Below, piece after piece: positions 8,136 to 16,159 of a stretch of DNA of 64,000 bases. A program made the translations under genes and the position numbers. The stretch is from VRUE01 sp963697915 (GTDB taxonomy: Bacteria > Actinomycetota > Thermoleophilia > Solirubrobacterales > 70-9). The notes under the pieces were generated by a model, which was not told the DNA's origin, searched no databases, and saw only the letters and a program-made list of their open reading frames with translations. The DNA lies in assembly GCA_963697915.1 (NCBI GenBank), contig OY969103.1:372001-436000 (forward strand), given 5' to 3'. Each line of letters opens with the position of its first letter. The first letter of the stretch is position 1.

Positions 8136-8156
8136 TCGGACCGTTCTCGGACCAAT
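8136..8156. promoter_or_regulatory. Tandem TCGGACCGTT repeats, putative integrase arm sites (left)
   Basis: TCGGACCGTT at 8136 is followed by TCGGACCAAT at 8147. The same tandem pair occurs at 15969-15990 near the other end. Paired short direct repeats near both att cores are what arm-type sites of tyrosine integrases look like. Confidence 0.5.
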
Positions 8157-8234
8157 TGGGGAGACAGGCGCCTTTCGTGACGCGGCGCAGGCCGGAAAGA
8201 GTGGCGCGCTACTGCACTCATCCGTGTACGGGGT

Positions 8235-8435
8235 ATGACCGAACGCCTGCGAGATGCCGACTACGTCGCCGAGCGATTGGGCGTGCCGAGGAGCTGGGTC
8301 TATCGCGCCGCCCGCTGCGGTGCTCTGCCTTCGGTGCGCTGCGGTCGCTACCGGCGTTTTGCTGAGCGGGACATCGATCGCTGGATCGAGGAGCAGCGCA
8401 GCGCCGCCTCTCGTGAGGGCGAACATGGGCAATAG
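8235..8435 (+). CDS. Excisionase-like helix-turn-helix protein
   Basis: A 66-residue MerR/excisionase-type winged helix: DADYVAERLGVPRSWVYRAARCGALPSVRCGRYRRFAERDIDRWIEE, matching the standard order of recognition helix and wing. It ends 11 bases inside the integrase start, so the two are translationally coupled, as xis-int pairs often are. It probably biases the integrase towards excision or regulates it. Confidence 0.85.
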   Translation: MTERLRDADYVAERLGVPRSWVYRAARCGALPSVRCGRYRRFAERDIDRWIEEQRSAASREGEHGQ

Positions 8436-9591
8436 CCGCCGCAGCTACGGCACCGGCACGCTCTATCGCCGCACCGATGCCCATGGTCGGGATTGGTGGT
8501 ACGGGCGCTGGCATAACGGCACCAGCCGCCCTAATCGCAAGATCGGGCCGATACGGACCCGCGGCGGCGAAGAGGGACTGACCCGTCGCGAAGCCGAGCA
8601 AGCGCTGCGCAAGCTGATTGATGCCGAGCAGCCGAAGTACGCCGGCGCCGAGATCATGGTCGCCGAGGCCGGTGAGCGCCTTCTGCAGCATCTCAAGGCG
8701 AAGGGCCTGAAGCCGACGACCCTCGGCACCTATGACTCGGCGCTCAGAACGCATCTCTGCCAGCCGCCGCTCGGCGAGCTGCATCTGCACGCTGTCGACT
8801 CGGAGCACGTCGAAGCACTGCTGGCGAGGATGCGCAACGACGGCAAGGCGCCCAAGACGATCGCCAACGCGTTCAAGCTCCTCCACCAGGTCTTCGTCTT
8901 CGGCAAGAGGAAACGGTGGTGCCGTGAGAACCCGTGCGAGCTCGTCGACCCGCCGGTCGTGAAGCCGAGCACGGATATCCGCTTCCTGAACCAAGTCGAG
9001 CTGGCCGCCCTTCTCCGCGCGGTCGACCTAAACGCCAAGCCATTCGGGCCCACTGACCACGCCCTCTTCCTAACCGCCGCGATGACGGGGCTGCGCCAGG
9101 GCGAGCTGCTCGCTCTACGCTGGCGCGACGTCGATTGGAAGGCGGGCAAGATCCGCGTGCGCCGCAACTACGTACGCGGCCACTGGGTCGCGCCCAAGTC
9201 CCGCCGCGGCTCGCGGTCGGTACCCCTCGCCGATCAGGTGGCCGATGAGCTGCGCCGCCACTTCGAGCGCTCCGCGTATCGAGCAGACGACGATCTGGCC
9301 TTCGCCCACCCCGAGAAGGGCACCGTGCTCGACCACTCGGACCTGAGCAGGCGATTCAAGAAGGCCCTCGTCGCCGCCGGCGTGCGACCGATTCGCTTTC
9401 ACGATCTTCGCCACACCTTCGGAACCAGGATGGCCGCCGAGGGCGCCGCCCCACGCAAGCTGCAGGAGTGGATGGGCCACGCCGACCTGAAGACCACCCA
9501 GATCTACACCGACTACGAACCCAGCGACGACGAGCGCGAGCTCGTCGGCAAGGCATTTTCAGGCGTTGACCTCTCGAGGCCTTCGGCCTGA
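8425..9591 (+). CDS. int: Tyrosine recombinase/integrase
   Basis: 388 residues. N-terminal arm-binding AP2-like region (about 1-60), SAM-like core-binding domain (about 70-165) and C-terminal catalytic domain. Catalytic residues are visible: Arg in GLRQGE near 222, His-x-x-Arg in HDLRHTFGTRM near 325, His in GHADLKTT near 351 and Tyr in IYTDY near 361. The ATG at 8425 is chosen because GAGGG precedes it and the longer frame is the shadow of the excisionase gene. It directs recombination at tRNA-Leu. Confidence 0.95.
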   Translation: MGNSRRSYGTGTLYRRTDAHGRDWWYGRWHNGTSRPNRKIGPIRTRGGEEGLTRREAEQALRKLIDAEQPKYAGAEIMVAEAGERLLQHLKAKGLKPTTLGTYDSALRTHLCQPPLGELHLHAVDSEHVEALLARMRNDGKAPKTIANAFKLLHQVFVFGKRKRWCRENPCELVDPPVVKPSTDIRFLNQVELAALLRAVDLNAKPFGPTDHALFLTAAMTGLRQGELLALRWRDVDWKAGKIRVRRNYVRGHWVAPKSRRGSRSVPLADQVADELRRHFERSAYRADDDLAFAHPEKGTVLDHSDLSRRFKKALVAAGVRPIRFHDLRHTFGTRMAAEGAAPRKLQEWMGHADLKTTQIYTDYEPSDDERELVGKAFSGVDLSRPSA

Positions 9592-9592
9592 C

Positions 9593-9886
9593 CTACCGCT
9601 CCGGCTTGCCCTCATCCCGAAACTGAGCCACGAAGGCATCCACATCAGCGGGATCAAAGCGACGGGAACTACCGATCTTGTAGGAAACCAGGAGCCCCTC
9701 GCTGACCCAATTGCGCACCTGCCTGTCCGAGACCTGCAAGTAGGCGGCAAGCGTCTCCGGCGTAAACCAGGCCTGCCGCTCGGTTATGACCGTCAAGGCC
9801 CCCGACCCGTTCGCGTTCTCGCGAGGAGACCGTGCTCGCCCTCCTTCGCCGACCCGCCCGCCTGAATTCTTTGCCTTCTTCGCCAT
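9593..9886 (-). CDS. Small helix-turn-helix (MerR/excisionase-fold) protein
   Basis: 97 residues from the ATG at 9886. A Lys/Gly/Arg-rich N-terminus (1-40) precedes a domain WFTPETLAAYLQVSDRQVRNWVSEGLLVSYKIGSSRRFDPADVDAFV, a typical excisionase-family winged helix. It is last in the minus-strand cargo series, 91 bases after the DUF2188 gene, and is convergent with the integrase. It may regulate the cargo operon or act in excision; no direct evidence. Confidence 0.78.
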   Translation of the reverse strand: MAKKAKNSGGRVGEGGRARSPRENANGSGALTVITERQAWFTPETLAAYLQVSDRQVRNWVSEGLLVSYKIGSSRRFDPADVDAFVAQFRDEGKPER

Positions 9887-9977
9887 GTCCCCCAGGGTAG
9901 CTGCGGGTCTGCAACCTTCGATTTCACAGCCGAGCCCATGGATCAACTGGACTACTGAAGCGTGCTCAGCTCCGCTA

Positions 9978-10190
9978 TCAACTGCGGTTGGAGCCAAAGA
10001 CCGTGTCGCGATCCCGAATCCTTCCGTCGCGCCCGTGAATAATCAACTCCCCCCCGCCCGACTTGCGCAACGCAACGCGCCCGGCCTGCACTGCCTCCCG
10101 CTGGTTTGGGTAGCGCTTGACATCGCGATCATCGCCGCCCTTGATCGCCCATCCGTCGCTCTGCTCGATGATGTGTAGCTCGCCCTTCAT
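9978..10190 (-). CDS. DUF2188-family small protein
   Basis: 70 residues. The pattern DGWAIKGGDDRDVKRYPNQREAVQAGRVALRKSGGGELIIHGRDGRIRDRDT fits DUF2188, small alpha/beta proteins of unknown function. The ATG at 10190 is chosen because GAGG lies seven bases upstream; a TTG at 10196 overlaps the TIR stop codon. It immediately follows the TIR gene and is probably co-translated with it, so it may modulate that protein. Confidence 0.8.
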   Translation of the reverse strand: MKGELHIIEQSDGWAIKGGDDRDVKRYPNQREAVQAGRVALRKSGGGELIIHGRDGRIRDRDTVFGSNRS

Positions 10191-10192
10191 CT

Positions 10193-10906
10193 TCAATCCT
10201 CGATCGTGAAGTCAGAGCCTAGCTCGGCGTTGCAGATCTCCTTCACTGCCCGCAGGTTGGCGGCGCTGATTTGAATCGCGCCCTCGTCGCTGGCAATCAG
10301 TTCGAATGCTCGGGTCAGCAGCTCGGAGCGCTCGATCAATTCGCCTTCAACGAAGAGTGGGAAGGAGGCGGGCTCGAAGTGGATCAGCGCCTCCCACATC
10401 GTGAATGCCGGGCCCTCAATCCCCTCGGTCAACTCGCCGCTTCCGTTCCTAAAGCGCTCCACCGGCCGCTGATAGCTCGGCACCACCGCAATCGTCGGCG
10501 CCTCGATGACCTGGGCCGCCAATTCCCGCACAACGGCCCGCAGCCCATTCTCGGTATTAGCAGCCCAGATATCGTCCAGCGCGGGTTGCCTCTCATGTAC
10601 TTCGTCGTAGGTGACGTTATGCCAGACAGGCAGCAACCTGGTATTTCCGGCGATGTAGCTGCGGACCAACCGGCGAGTCTCCTGCTGAGGCCAGTCCTTT
10701 TCGAGAAAGTCGGGGGAAACGATCAGAACCCCGATGTCGGCCTGCTCAAGCGCTTCATGAACCCGATCGACGATGCTGTCCCCAACTTCGAGCGAATCGC
10801 GGTCATAGAAGGTTGGTATGCCGAGCTGAGTCAAGTCCCGAGCGATCGCCTCGGCGACCTCACGGTCCTCCCCGGCATAGCTAACGAACGCTCGCGAAAC
10901 AGGCAC
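10193..10906 (-). CDS. TIR-domain protein, probable NAD+-consuming defence effector
   Basis: 237 residues. The N-terminal TIR domain (about 1-130) has FVSYAGEDREVAEAIARDL, the DRDSLEVGDSI box and SPDFLEKDWPQQE. Glu76 in W-x-x-x-E stands where bacterial TIR NADases have their catalytic glutamate. The C-terminal 100 residues are not recognised. The GTG start at 10906 lacks a clear ribosome site. It lies 66 bases downstream of the ATPase gene on the same strand, so it may be a second effector of that operon. NAD+ cleavage is known for the family, not shown here. Confidence 0.85.
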   Translation of the reverse strand: MPVSRAFVSYAGEDREVAEAIARDLTQLGIPTFYDRDSLEVGDSIVDRVHEALEQADIGVLIVSPDFLEKDWPQQETRRLVRSYIAGNTRLLPVWHNVTYDEVHERQPALDDIWAANTENGLRAVVRELAAQVIEAPTIAVVPSYQRPVERFRNGSGELTEGIEGPAFTMWEALIHFEPASFPLFVEGELIERSELLTRAFELIASDEGAIQISAANLRAVKEICNAELGSDFTIED

Positions 10907-10972
10907 CGCTCAACCCAATCAGATCGCATCGGCTATTGGTTCCCACAGGCCACAATCCACAAGTGAGTCCGC

Positions 10973-12847
10973 CTAATCAGCAGACTGCAGCGGCGGATAG
11001 AAGCCAGCGCGACCGGCCGAGCTGTGCCCGACGAACTCGTGAACAATGGCCTCCCCGGCGAGACCTGCCGGCGGGTCAATGTTGTCGATCACAATCGTTT
11101 GGACGTCGCTTGATTGCGTCGCCAACGAATGCAGTAGACCCGGTCGAACCGAGGCGGGTAGGTCCGGATCCGCGATCTCCTCGGAGGAGCCCTTGTACGG
11201 GGTGAGGGGGGAATCGAGCACGGCAAAGCCTGGGTGGGGCGTGCCCTGCTCCAAGCAGTAGAGCATCAGGCCAACGGTGAACGCGGAGTGCGTGATCGCT
11301 CGGACTCCCTTCCCGAATGCTCCCCGCCGCTTTCCGTCAATGACAATGTCATCAGTGCCGACATCGAAACGAACGTCAGATTTGACCGGGAAGGTCCAGC
11401 TGACGAGCAGCGACTCGACCCTTTTCGCAAGAGCGTTCAAGGCTTCTGCGTCTTGGCCGGGCCGATATCGCTCGGCTCCTTCGTGCAGGGTGACATCAGC
11501 CTCTTGGCGAGCGGCTTGGTAGCGATCGAGCTCGCGATAGCGAAGCAGGTGCTCCTCCAAGGTGCGGCGACGGGCGGTGATGGTGGCGATCCGTCCGCGC
11601 GCATCCTTCGCCGAGGGATTTGCCACCTCTTCGATCTCCTGATCGAGCTCAGCAGCGCGATTCCGGGCGGTCTGGGCTTCCTCCGCGGCGACGTGTTCAC
11701 GATTCGCGGCCTCTGCGATGGCGACCTCAAGGTCGCCCATGCGGGGAGTCAACTTCTCGATCTCCGCTCGAGCGGCCCGCTCAATATCGAGGTACTCCGC
11801 CGACTCAGGGTGGCAATCAAGGTCGCCCTCCGGGTCGATCTGACGGCCACAGGTAGGACAGTGTGATGCGGCCAACTGGTGGAAGAAATGACCTCCCTCC
11901 ATGACGAACTCAAGCCGGCTGACATCGGACTTGTAGTGCTCGCGGAGCAGCTTGAATCGAGATTGAAGCTCCCGATTTGATGAAGCCTCGCGCTTTGCTG
12001 TATCGGCTGCCACCAGCGCTCGGTTTCGCTCACCGAGTAGGCCCCTGGCACGGTCACCGCTCTTGCTGACGACCTCGGAGACTTCTGCGAGTTCCTGCTC
12101 CAGTCGCTTCAGATCGGCTTCAAGTTGGCTGCGCGTGGATTTGCTGGCCTCAATTTCCTCGCGAAGTTCGTCGATCATCGGGTCGAGCACTTCGAGTCGC
12201 TCGCCAGCCTGCTGTCGCCGTTCATGGGCCTGCCGTATTTCTTCGACTTCCTCCACGGTTGGCGCCTTACCCGTCAAGAGGATCGCGAAAATTGAGCGAT
12301 TGGCGGTGTGCTCGGTCTTTTGCTTGGCGAGCACGGGCGAGTCGCTAGTGATGATCGCCTCCTCGTCGACGATCGCCATTGGCGCAAACGTGCGGAAACT
12401 AAGGCGCTGGCTCTTACCTTTTTGGTTGCTGATAATCGGAGCCTCAACATCGAACTCGCTGAGTTTCAGTAGCCATCCGGAGAGAGTCTTAGGAGCACGA
12501 TTCGCGTCCTTGATCGATACGGGAATGGCATCCCCTTCTTGCCCATCCCAGTCCCCCAGAGACCCCTCGTAGATGGTGGCGAGATCCGGAGCCGAAATCC
12601 GGCGCGAAATCACATATCTGGAGCTGCCATGGGTGAGCTCAAGTGAGACTTGGTCATAGCCATCCCGCTGGGGAATCTCTTTAGGGGTAGAGCCACTGCC
12701 CAAAGCAAAGTCGATGCATTCGACGATATGGGTCTTGCCGGTGTCTGAGCGGCCGGTGATGAGGGTCAAGCCAGGACCGAAGTTGACTTCGGCCGAGACT
12801 CGGTTGGCACCGGACACCCGCAATTGGACAAGGGTCGTTCTAGCCAT
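10973..12847 (-). CDS. SMC/Rad50-like ATPase of a three-component ABC (Lamassu-type) system
   Basis: 624 residues. Walker A GRSDTGKT at about 33-40 with the AAA_23-type N-terminus, two long coiled-coil stretches (about 190-300 and 360-470), a CPTCG zinc-hook-like motif near 331 between them, and Walker B AVLDSPLT near 541. Length and plan match the SMC-like subunit (LmuB) of Lamassu/ABC-3C defence systems, thought to sense foreign DNA ends and release the effector. Its ATG overlaps the upstream gene by eight bases, giving tight coupling. GC content is lower than in the flanking chromosome. Confidence 0.9.
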   Translation of the reverse strand: MARTTLVQLRVSGANRVSAEVNFGPGLTLITGRSDTGKTHIVECIDFALGSGSTPKEIPQRDGYDQVSLELTHGSSRYVISRRISAPDLATIYEGSLGDWDGQEGDAIPVSIKDANRAPKTLSGWLLKLSEFDVEAPIISNQKGKSQRLSFRTFAPMAIVDEEAIITSDSPVLAKQKTEHTANRSIFAILLTGKAPTVEEVEEIRQAHERRQQAGERLEVLDPMIDELREEIEASKSTRSQLEADLKRLEQELAEVSEVVSKSGDRARGLLGERNRALVAADTAKREASSNRELQSRFKLLREHYKSDVSRLEFVMEGGHFFHQLAASHCPTCGRQIDPEGDLDCHPESAEYLDIERAARAEIEKLTPRMGDLEVAIAEAANREHVAAEEAQTARNRAAELDQEIEEVANPSAKDARGRIATITARRRTLEEHLLRYRELDRYQAARQEADVTLHEGAERYRPGQDAEALNALAKRVESLLVSWTFPVKSDVRFDVGTDDIVIDGKRRGAFGKGVRAITHSAFTVGLMLYCLEQGTPHPGFAVLDSPLTPYKGSSEEIADPDLPASVRPGLLHSLATQSSDVQTIVIDNIDPPAGLAGEAIVHEFVGHSSAGRAGFYPPLQSAD

Positions 12848-13343
12848 CGAACCCCACCGCGGAGGGTGGCTGTACGTCTGGAATGAGCTCTTCGTCCCAA
12901 TCGCCGACGTGGTCTTTCAGGGTCTTGGAAAGCTGGTTGTCGCTGAGTTCCCCAAAGTCGTTCATCACCCACTGCGCGCGATCCCGGAGAACATCGGCAT
13001 AAGCAGAGCCAAACTGCTCGGCAATATGGTGACCGGCCTTGGTTGCACGGTAGGTAATCCCCTTCTTGGAGAAGCGGCGCTCCACAAGGTCACGGCTCCT
13101 CATCAGCGATAGGCCCTCTTGAACGAGCTTGCGACGCACCAAAAGCTCGCTCTTCTGTCCGGGCGCTTGAGGGTGGATGCTGTCGGCGCCACCGAGATCG
13201 CCACTATGAACGAGGATGTAGTCGAGATAGATGAGGCGCTGAAAGTCGAACGAGCGTCGCCCCGTGCTCATCAGAAACAAAGCGCGCAAGCCGGCCTCAA
13301 GCGGAGTATTGAAGACTCTGGGGGCGCTCGGCTCTACCTCCAT
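12840..13343 (-). CDS. ABC-three-component middle component
   Basis: 167 residues, alpha-rich, opening with RVFNTPLEAGLRALFLMSTGRRSFDFQRLIYLDYILVHSGD, the style of ABC-3C middle-component (LmuC-like) proteins with a winged-helix region (KKGITYRATKAGHHIA). It overlaps the effector gene upstream by 10 bases and the ATPase gene downstream by eight. In related systems the middle subunit links effector and ATPase. Assignment rests mainly on position, size and motif style. Confidence 0.78.
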   Translation of the reverse strand: MEVEPSAPRVFNTPLEAGLRALFLMSTGRRSFDFQRLIYLDYILVHSGDLGGADSIHPQAPGQKSELLVRRKLVQEGLSLMRSRDLVERRFSKKGITYRATKAGHHIAEQFGSAYADVLRDRAQWVMNDFGELSDNQLSKTLKDHVGDWDEELIPDVQPPSAVGFDG

Positions 13344-14407
13344 CTCACCCTCCCGTCATTGGCGAGCTGGTGACAGATTCCGATTCGATCGGCAGGCTCG
13401 AGGTCGCTTTTCAACGGGTGATCGGAGATGCCGACGACCGTGGCATGTGCGGAGACCGCCAGCACCCGGTCGAAGCCGGTTGGGTGTGACTCGGCGAGCT
13501 TCGGCTGAATCCCGTCATAGACCTGATCCTGCAGCTCCTCAAAGTTGTCGGGTGGGGTGAGGACATCCTTACTGAACTCGCGAAGAGACTCCGCGCAGTA
13601 GAAATTCGCCCGGCTCGTTTCGAGATGAGGCCCGTACTTATCGTGGCCGAAGGCAGCATCCACGGATGGGATCGAGGCCGCACAGTGGTCGTCGTAGGCC
13701 TCAACAAGGGCATTTACATAGCCGAGCTCGTGTGAATTGATCGATGGTGGTGGAGTTTTCACGGGCGGGCGGGGTTTGCTCAGCCCGCCACCGAAGAACA
13801 CGGGGTAGATCTGCGTCCCCTTGAGATCCTCAACCATCTCGCCACCGTCGACAGCGCTCAGCTTCGGGAATTCGAAGTTCGCCAGGTACTCCTCTATCTC
13901 ATTGAAGTCGCAGAACTTGGCGCCCACCTTTGCCCAGTTCTTCTTCAGCCCCTTTCGCAAGGCGTCAATATCGCCAAGCAGTTCACGAAACTTCGAAGTG
14001 ACTCCCTTGGGTGCGACGAATACATAGCGACGAGGTTTCTCGTAGGAGCCCTTGTACGTCCAGTAGAGAAGCTTTGCCAGCTCAGGCCAGAGGTCTTTGG
14101 GGCTGAGCTTTGATGCGTAATGCTTGCATTGGAAATTGTCCCAGGGGGTATCCGTATCGACCTCGAGATAGCCGACGACATCGCGCCCCTTATCTCCGGT
14201 TCCGCCCCACTGGAGGACCCTGGCGTAGTCCTTTTCGACCTTTTCCCGCAGCCAGAATTCGACCACGTTTTCGAGGTCTTCCGGCGAAAAGACAGCGAGT
14301 CGCCGAACCGGATCTAGCTGCAGGCCGGTCGTCAGCTCATTTCCTCGGCGGCGGCGTAGCGTCGGCGCCGATCCTAGAGGGGAAAGTTCTCCGTCAGGCC
14401 CGGCCAT
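13334..14407 (-). CDS. Nuclease effector of three-component ABC/Lamassu-type defence system
   Basis: 357 residues. The N-terminal half is a PD-(D/E)XK-type nuclease: LENVVEFWLRE, then GGTGDKGRDVVGYL (Asp) and FQCKHY (Gln-x-Lys core) between residues about 50 and 95, like Cap4/Mrr-family enzymes. The C-terminal part (HELGYVNALVEAYDDHC onward, from about 225) resembles the ABC-3C C-terminal domain that docks on the other subunits. It is the first gene of the minus-strand operon. The likely role is DNA cleavage and abortive infection on phage sensing. No strong ribosome site at the ATG. Confidence 0.85.
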   Translation of the reverse strand: MAGPDGELSPLGSAPTLRRRRGNELTTGLQLDPVRRLAVFSPEDLENVVEFWLREKVEKDYARVLQWGGTGDKGRDVVGYLEVDTDTPWDNFQCKHYASKLSPKDLWPELAKLLYWTYKGSYEKPRRYVFVAPKGVTSKFRELLGDIDALRKGLKKNWAKVGAKFCDFNEIEEYLANFEFPKLSAVDGGEMVEDLKGTQIYPVFFGGGLSKPRPPVKTPPPSINSHELGYVNALVEAYDDHCAASIPSVDAAFGHDKYGPHLETSRANFYCAESLREFSKDVLTPPDNFEELQDQVYDGIQPKLAESHPTGFDRVLAVSAHATVVGISDHPLKSDLEPADRIGICHQLANDGRVRWR

Positions 14408-14619
14408 TCACCGCTCGCGACATTTCGCATCGCAGTGGGACAGCAGGCATCCGAAGGCAAGCTTAGTGAACTTCCAAGTGGCCCCGTCCCGGGGCGATGG
14501 GCAGCCTAGTCTCCCCCGCATCGCTGTCTTCTACCACGGCAATCAGACAAAGTGAGCCCATAGGGACCTCGAAGATAAGACGAGTTTGAGACGGCGGGAG
14601 CGAAACGGGCGGAACAAGA

Positions 14620-14641
14620 AAAGGCCTCCCGCGAGGCCTTT
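14620..14641 (-). terminator. Rho-independent-type hairpin
   Basis: AAAGGCCTC-CCGC-GAGGCCTTT with TTTTCTT following on the minus strand. It directly follows the tRNA-like fragment, as expected for a displaced tRNA 3' end with its terminator. Confidence 0.65.
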
Positions 14642-14650
14642 CTTCAATAG

Positions 14651-14695
14651 CAGGGGCCGAATTTGAACCTGTGACCTTCGGTTTCGTAGGCTGCT
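14651..14695 (-). pseudogene. Decayed tRNA 3' fragment (tRNA-Arg-like), possible relic att site
   Basis: On the minus strand CTACGAA resembles an anticodon loop (ACG), followed by ACCGAAGG, then GGTTCAAATTC as a T-arm and CCCCTGC. The T-stem and anticodon stem no longer pair fully and there is no 5' half. Confidence 0.4.
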
Positions 14696-14980
14696 GATCA
14701 AGTGGCGAAAGCACAGTCGCAGAGCCAAAAACTTGGCGAGACGTAGCGATAAAGTAGCGACGAGAAGCTCAAGAAATTCCCCAATTTAGGCGCCGCAGGA
14801 TCGCCTCAAAATGGCAAGGAGCGGAAGGCTGATCCGAGGGGGAATTTCACGATCCTATACACATGTGAGTTCTTTGATTTAGGCGGCCAGAACCTAGTCC
14901 TGGTCGTCGAACCGTTCGCGTTTCCAGCCCGCCCATCGCGACCGCGGAAGGGGGTCGCGCCCCGGCGTATCCTGGTCTGC

Positions 14981-15229
14981 ATGACCAACGAATTCGCCAT
15001 CCTTAACATCCGACAGGCCGCACTTGAGAACGAAGCCGACGCCGCTCGACTCGTGGAGGAGCTGGCAGCCGAGCTGGGAATCGAGGGTGCCTGGGAACGA
15101 ACCGAGATAACCAACCTGGGAGCCGAAGGAACGGATGAAGCAATCCGCTTTCCGGCTGTCTCACAGGCCGCACTGAAGCCGCCGTCGACGGGAGCCCGAA
15201 CTGCGAGAAGGTCGCTCGCTACTTCCTAG
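14981..15229 (+). CDS. Small protein of unknown function
   Basis: 82 residues, Ala/Glu-rich in the first 60 (EFAILNIRQAALENEADAARLVEELAAELG looks helical), with a basic tail. No family is recognised. A TATCCT hexamer seven bases before the ATG supports leaderless expression like other genes of this window. It lies alone between the defence operon and VapBC. Confidence 0.45.
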   Translation: MTNEFAILNIRQAALENEADAARLVEELAAELGIEGAWERTEITNLGAEGTDEAIRFPAVSQAALKPPSTGARTARRSLATS

Positions 15230-15266
15230 TTCCGACTCCCTAAACGGATGGCCGGCGTTCCACGGC

Positions 15267-15644
15267 TCAGTAGGCAGGCTCAAGCCCGTTGATCATTGGG
15301 AAGTGGCGCACGTTCGTCGTCAGCAGCTCGGCCTCAAGCAGGAGTGTGGTGGCAGCGATCAGGTAGTCGGCGTCGTCGATGCCGCTGTGGGACCGGCGGT
15401 GGCGCTGAGCAAGGGACCCGGCAGCCCGGGCCACCTCCTCCCCTACCGGCACCCAAGAAATCGCCGAGAAGAACTGCTCCAGTGCGTCGACCTCTTTCTC
15501 GCGCACGCCAGCCAACAACTCAAAGCGCACGACCTCGCTGGCAAAGATGGACTCTTCGGCCTCCAGCAGGTCGGTTAGGAGATCGACGGCGGGGGGCGAG
15601 CCGCGGAGGTGGTCGATGGCGACGCTGGTGTCGAGCAGTTTCAC
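15267..15644 (-). CDS. vapC: VapC toxin (PIN-domain ribonuclease)
   Basis: 125 residues with the PIN acidic set: Asp5 in LDTSVAID, Glu in VVRFELLAGV near 42, Asp in GIDDADYLIAATT near 91 and the TTNVRHF end. PIN toxins cleave tRNA or rRNA when the antitoxin is lost. The GTG start overlaps the antitoxin stop in a GTGA, typical of vapBC operons. It helps hold the island in the host. Confidence 0.93.
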   Translation of the reverse strand: MKLLDTSVAIDHLRGSPPAVDLLTDLLEAEESIFASEVVRFELLAGVREKEVDALEQFFSAISWVPVGEEVARAAGSLAQRHRRSHSGIDDADYLIAATTLLLEAELLTTNVRHFPMINGLEPAY

Positions 15645-15904
15645 TTGACGCCGAGCCGGGCCAAGCGATCATTGAGATCCCCGCCGCGAATCGCGTCTAC
15701 ATACTCGGCGCCGCTGCTGCGTCGGCCTTTCCAGGAGCCGGCGCTGGCCTTGAGGGCGCGAAGCTTCTCGTCCGCCCCCTGCTCTCCGAAGGTTGTACGA
15801 ACCGCGCGGCGGATCAGCTCCGAGCGGGATGCGCCCGTGTCGCGCGAGGCGCGCTCGAGAAGCTCCAGCTCCCCCTCTCCTAGATAGACCTGCGTTCTGC
15901 TCAT
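15641..15904 (-). CDS. vapB: Ribbon-helix-helix antitoxin VapB
   Basis: 87 residues from the ATG at 15904. The N-terminal ribbon-helix-helix reads SRTQVYLGEGELELLERASRDTGASRSELIRRAVRTTF; the C-terminal half binds the toxin. TATAGT six bases before the ATG and TTGGAG 16 bases further upstream form a leaderless promoter overlapped by a palindrome, so autorepression is likely. Confidence 0.9.
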   Translation of the reverse strand: MSRTQVYLGEGELELLERASRDTGASRSELIRRAVRTTFGEQGADEKLRALKASAGSWKGRRSSGAEYVDAIRGGDLNDRLARLGVK

Positions 15905-15910
15905 AGCATC

Positions 15911-15938
15911 ACTATACACCCTATGGTGTCGTCTCCAA
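15911..15938 (-). promoter_or_regulatory. vapBC promoter with overlapping operator palindrome
   Basis: On the minus strand TTGGAG (15938-15933), 16-bp spacer, TATAGT (15916-15911). The palindrome CACC-CTAT-GGTG (15917-15928) fills the spacer. Confidence 0.6.
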
Positions 15939-15968
15939 GATCGCCTGGATTTCTGGGCTGCGAGCTCA

Positions 15969-15990
15969 TCGGACCGTTCCTCGGACCGTT
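15969..15990. promoter_or_regulatory. Tandem TCGGACCGTT repeats, putative integrase arm sites (right)
   Basis: Two exact TCGGACCGTT copies at 15969 and 15981, matching the pair at 8136-8156. AAGATCGCCTGG is also repeated at 15937 and about 16023 nearby. Confidence 0.5.
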
Positions 15991-16071
15991 TTCCGCATCC
16001 CAGGCGTCACCCAAGAGAAGCTAAGATCGCCTGGCAACGTCAAATGCCATCGAGAAAGGCCCTCCCATCGT

Positions 16072-16128
16072 GGTTGAGGGCCTTGTGTCCCTAACGGGAC
16101 GTGATGGTTCGACTCCATTCAGCCGCAT
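16072..16128 (+). other. attR: displaced 3' half of tRNA-Leu
   Basis: Carries the anticodon-arm sequence GGTTGAGGGCCTTGTG, a different variable arm (TCCCTAACGGGA) and the T-arm/acceptor half ending CAGCCGCA. There is no 5' half, so it is not a functional tRNA. A strong terminator follows, suggesting this is the original chromosomal 3' end. Confidence 0.85.
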
Positions 16129-16130
16129 GT

Positions 16131-16158
16131 GAAAGCCCCCGCTTGCGGGGGCTTTTTC
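16131..16158 (+). terminator. Terminator of the ancestral tRNA-Leu transcript
   Basis: AAAGCCCCCGC-TT-GCGGGGGCTTTTT: 11-bp stem and T-run. It abuts the stop codon of the convergent PIN gene. Confidence 0.9.
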
Positions 16159-16159
16159 G

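Larger units (their letters stand above)
14408..14980. other. Non-coding stretch inside the island
   Basis: 573 bases upstream of the defence operon. It must contain the operon promoter on the minus strand, but no convincing -35/-10 pair could be picked. It holds a terminator hairpin (14620-14641) and a tRNA-like 3' fragment (14651-14695). Short open frames here overlap those structures and were not accepted. Confidence 0.6.

Noticed and set aside
14463..14714. An 83-codon minus-strand open frame in the island gap
   Set aside because: It runs through the tRNA-like fragment and the terminator hairpin and shows no family motif; its last part looks protein-like, but that is not enough.
15937..16035. 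CRISPR-like repeats (AAGATCGCCTGG twice, TCGGACCGTT twice)
   Set aside because: Too short, only two copies each, irregular spacing and no cas genes; better explained as integrase-related sites.
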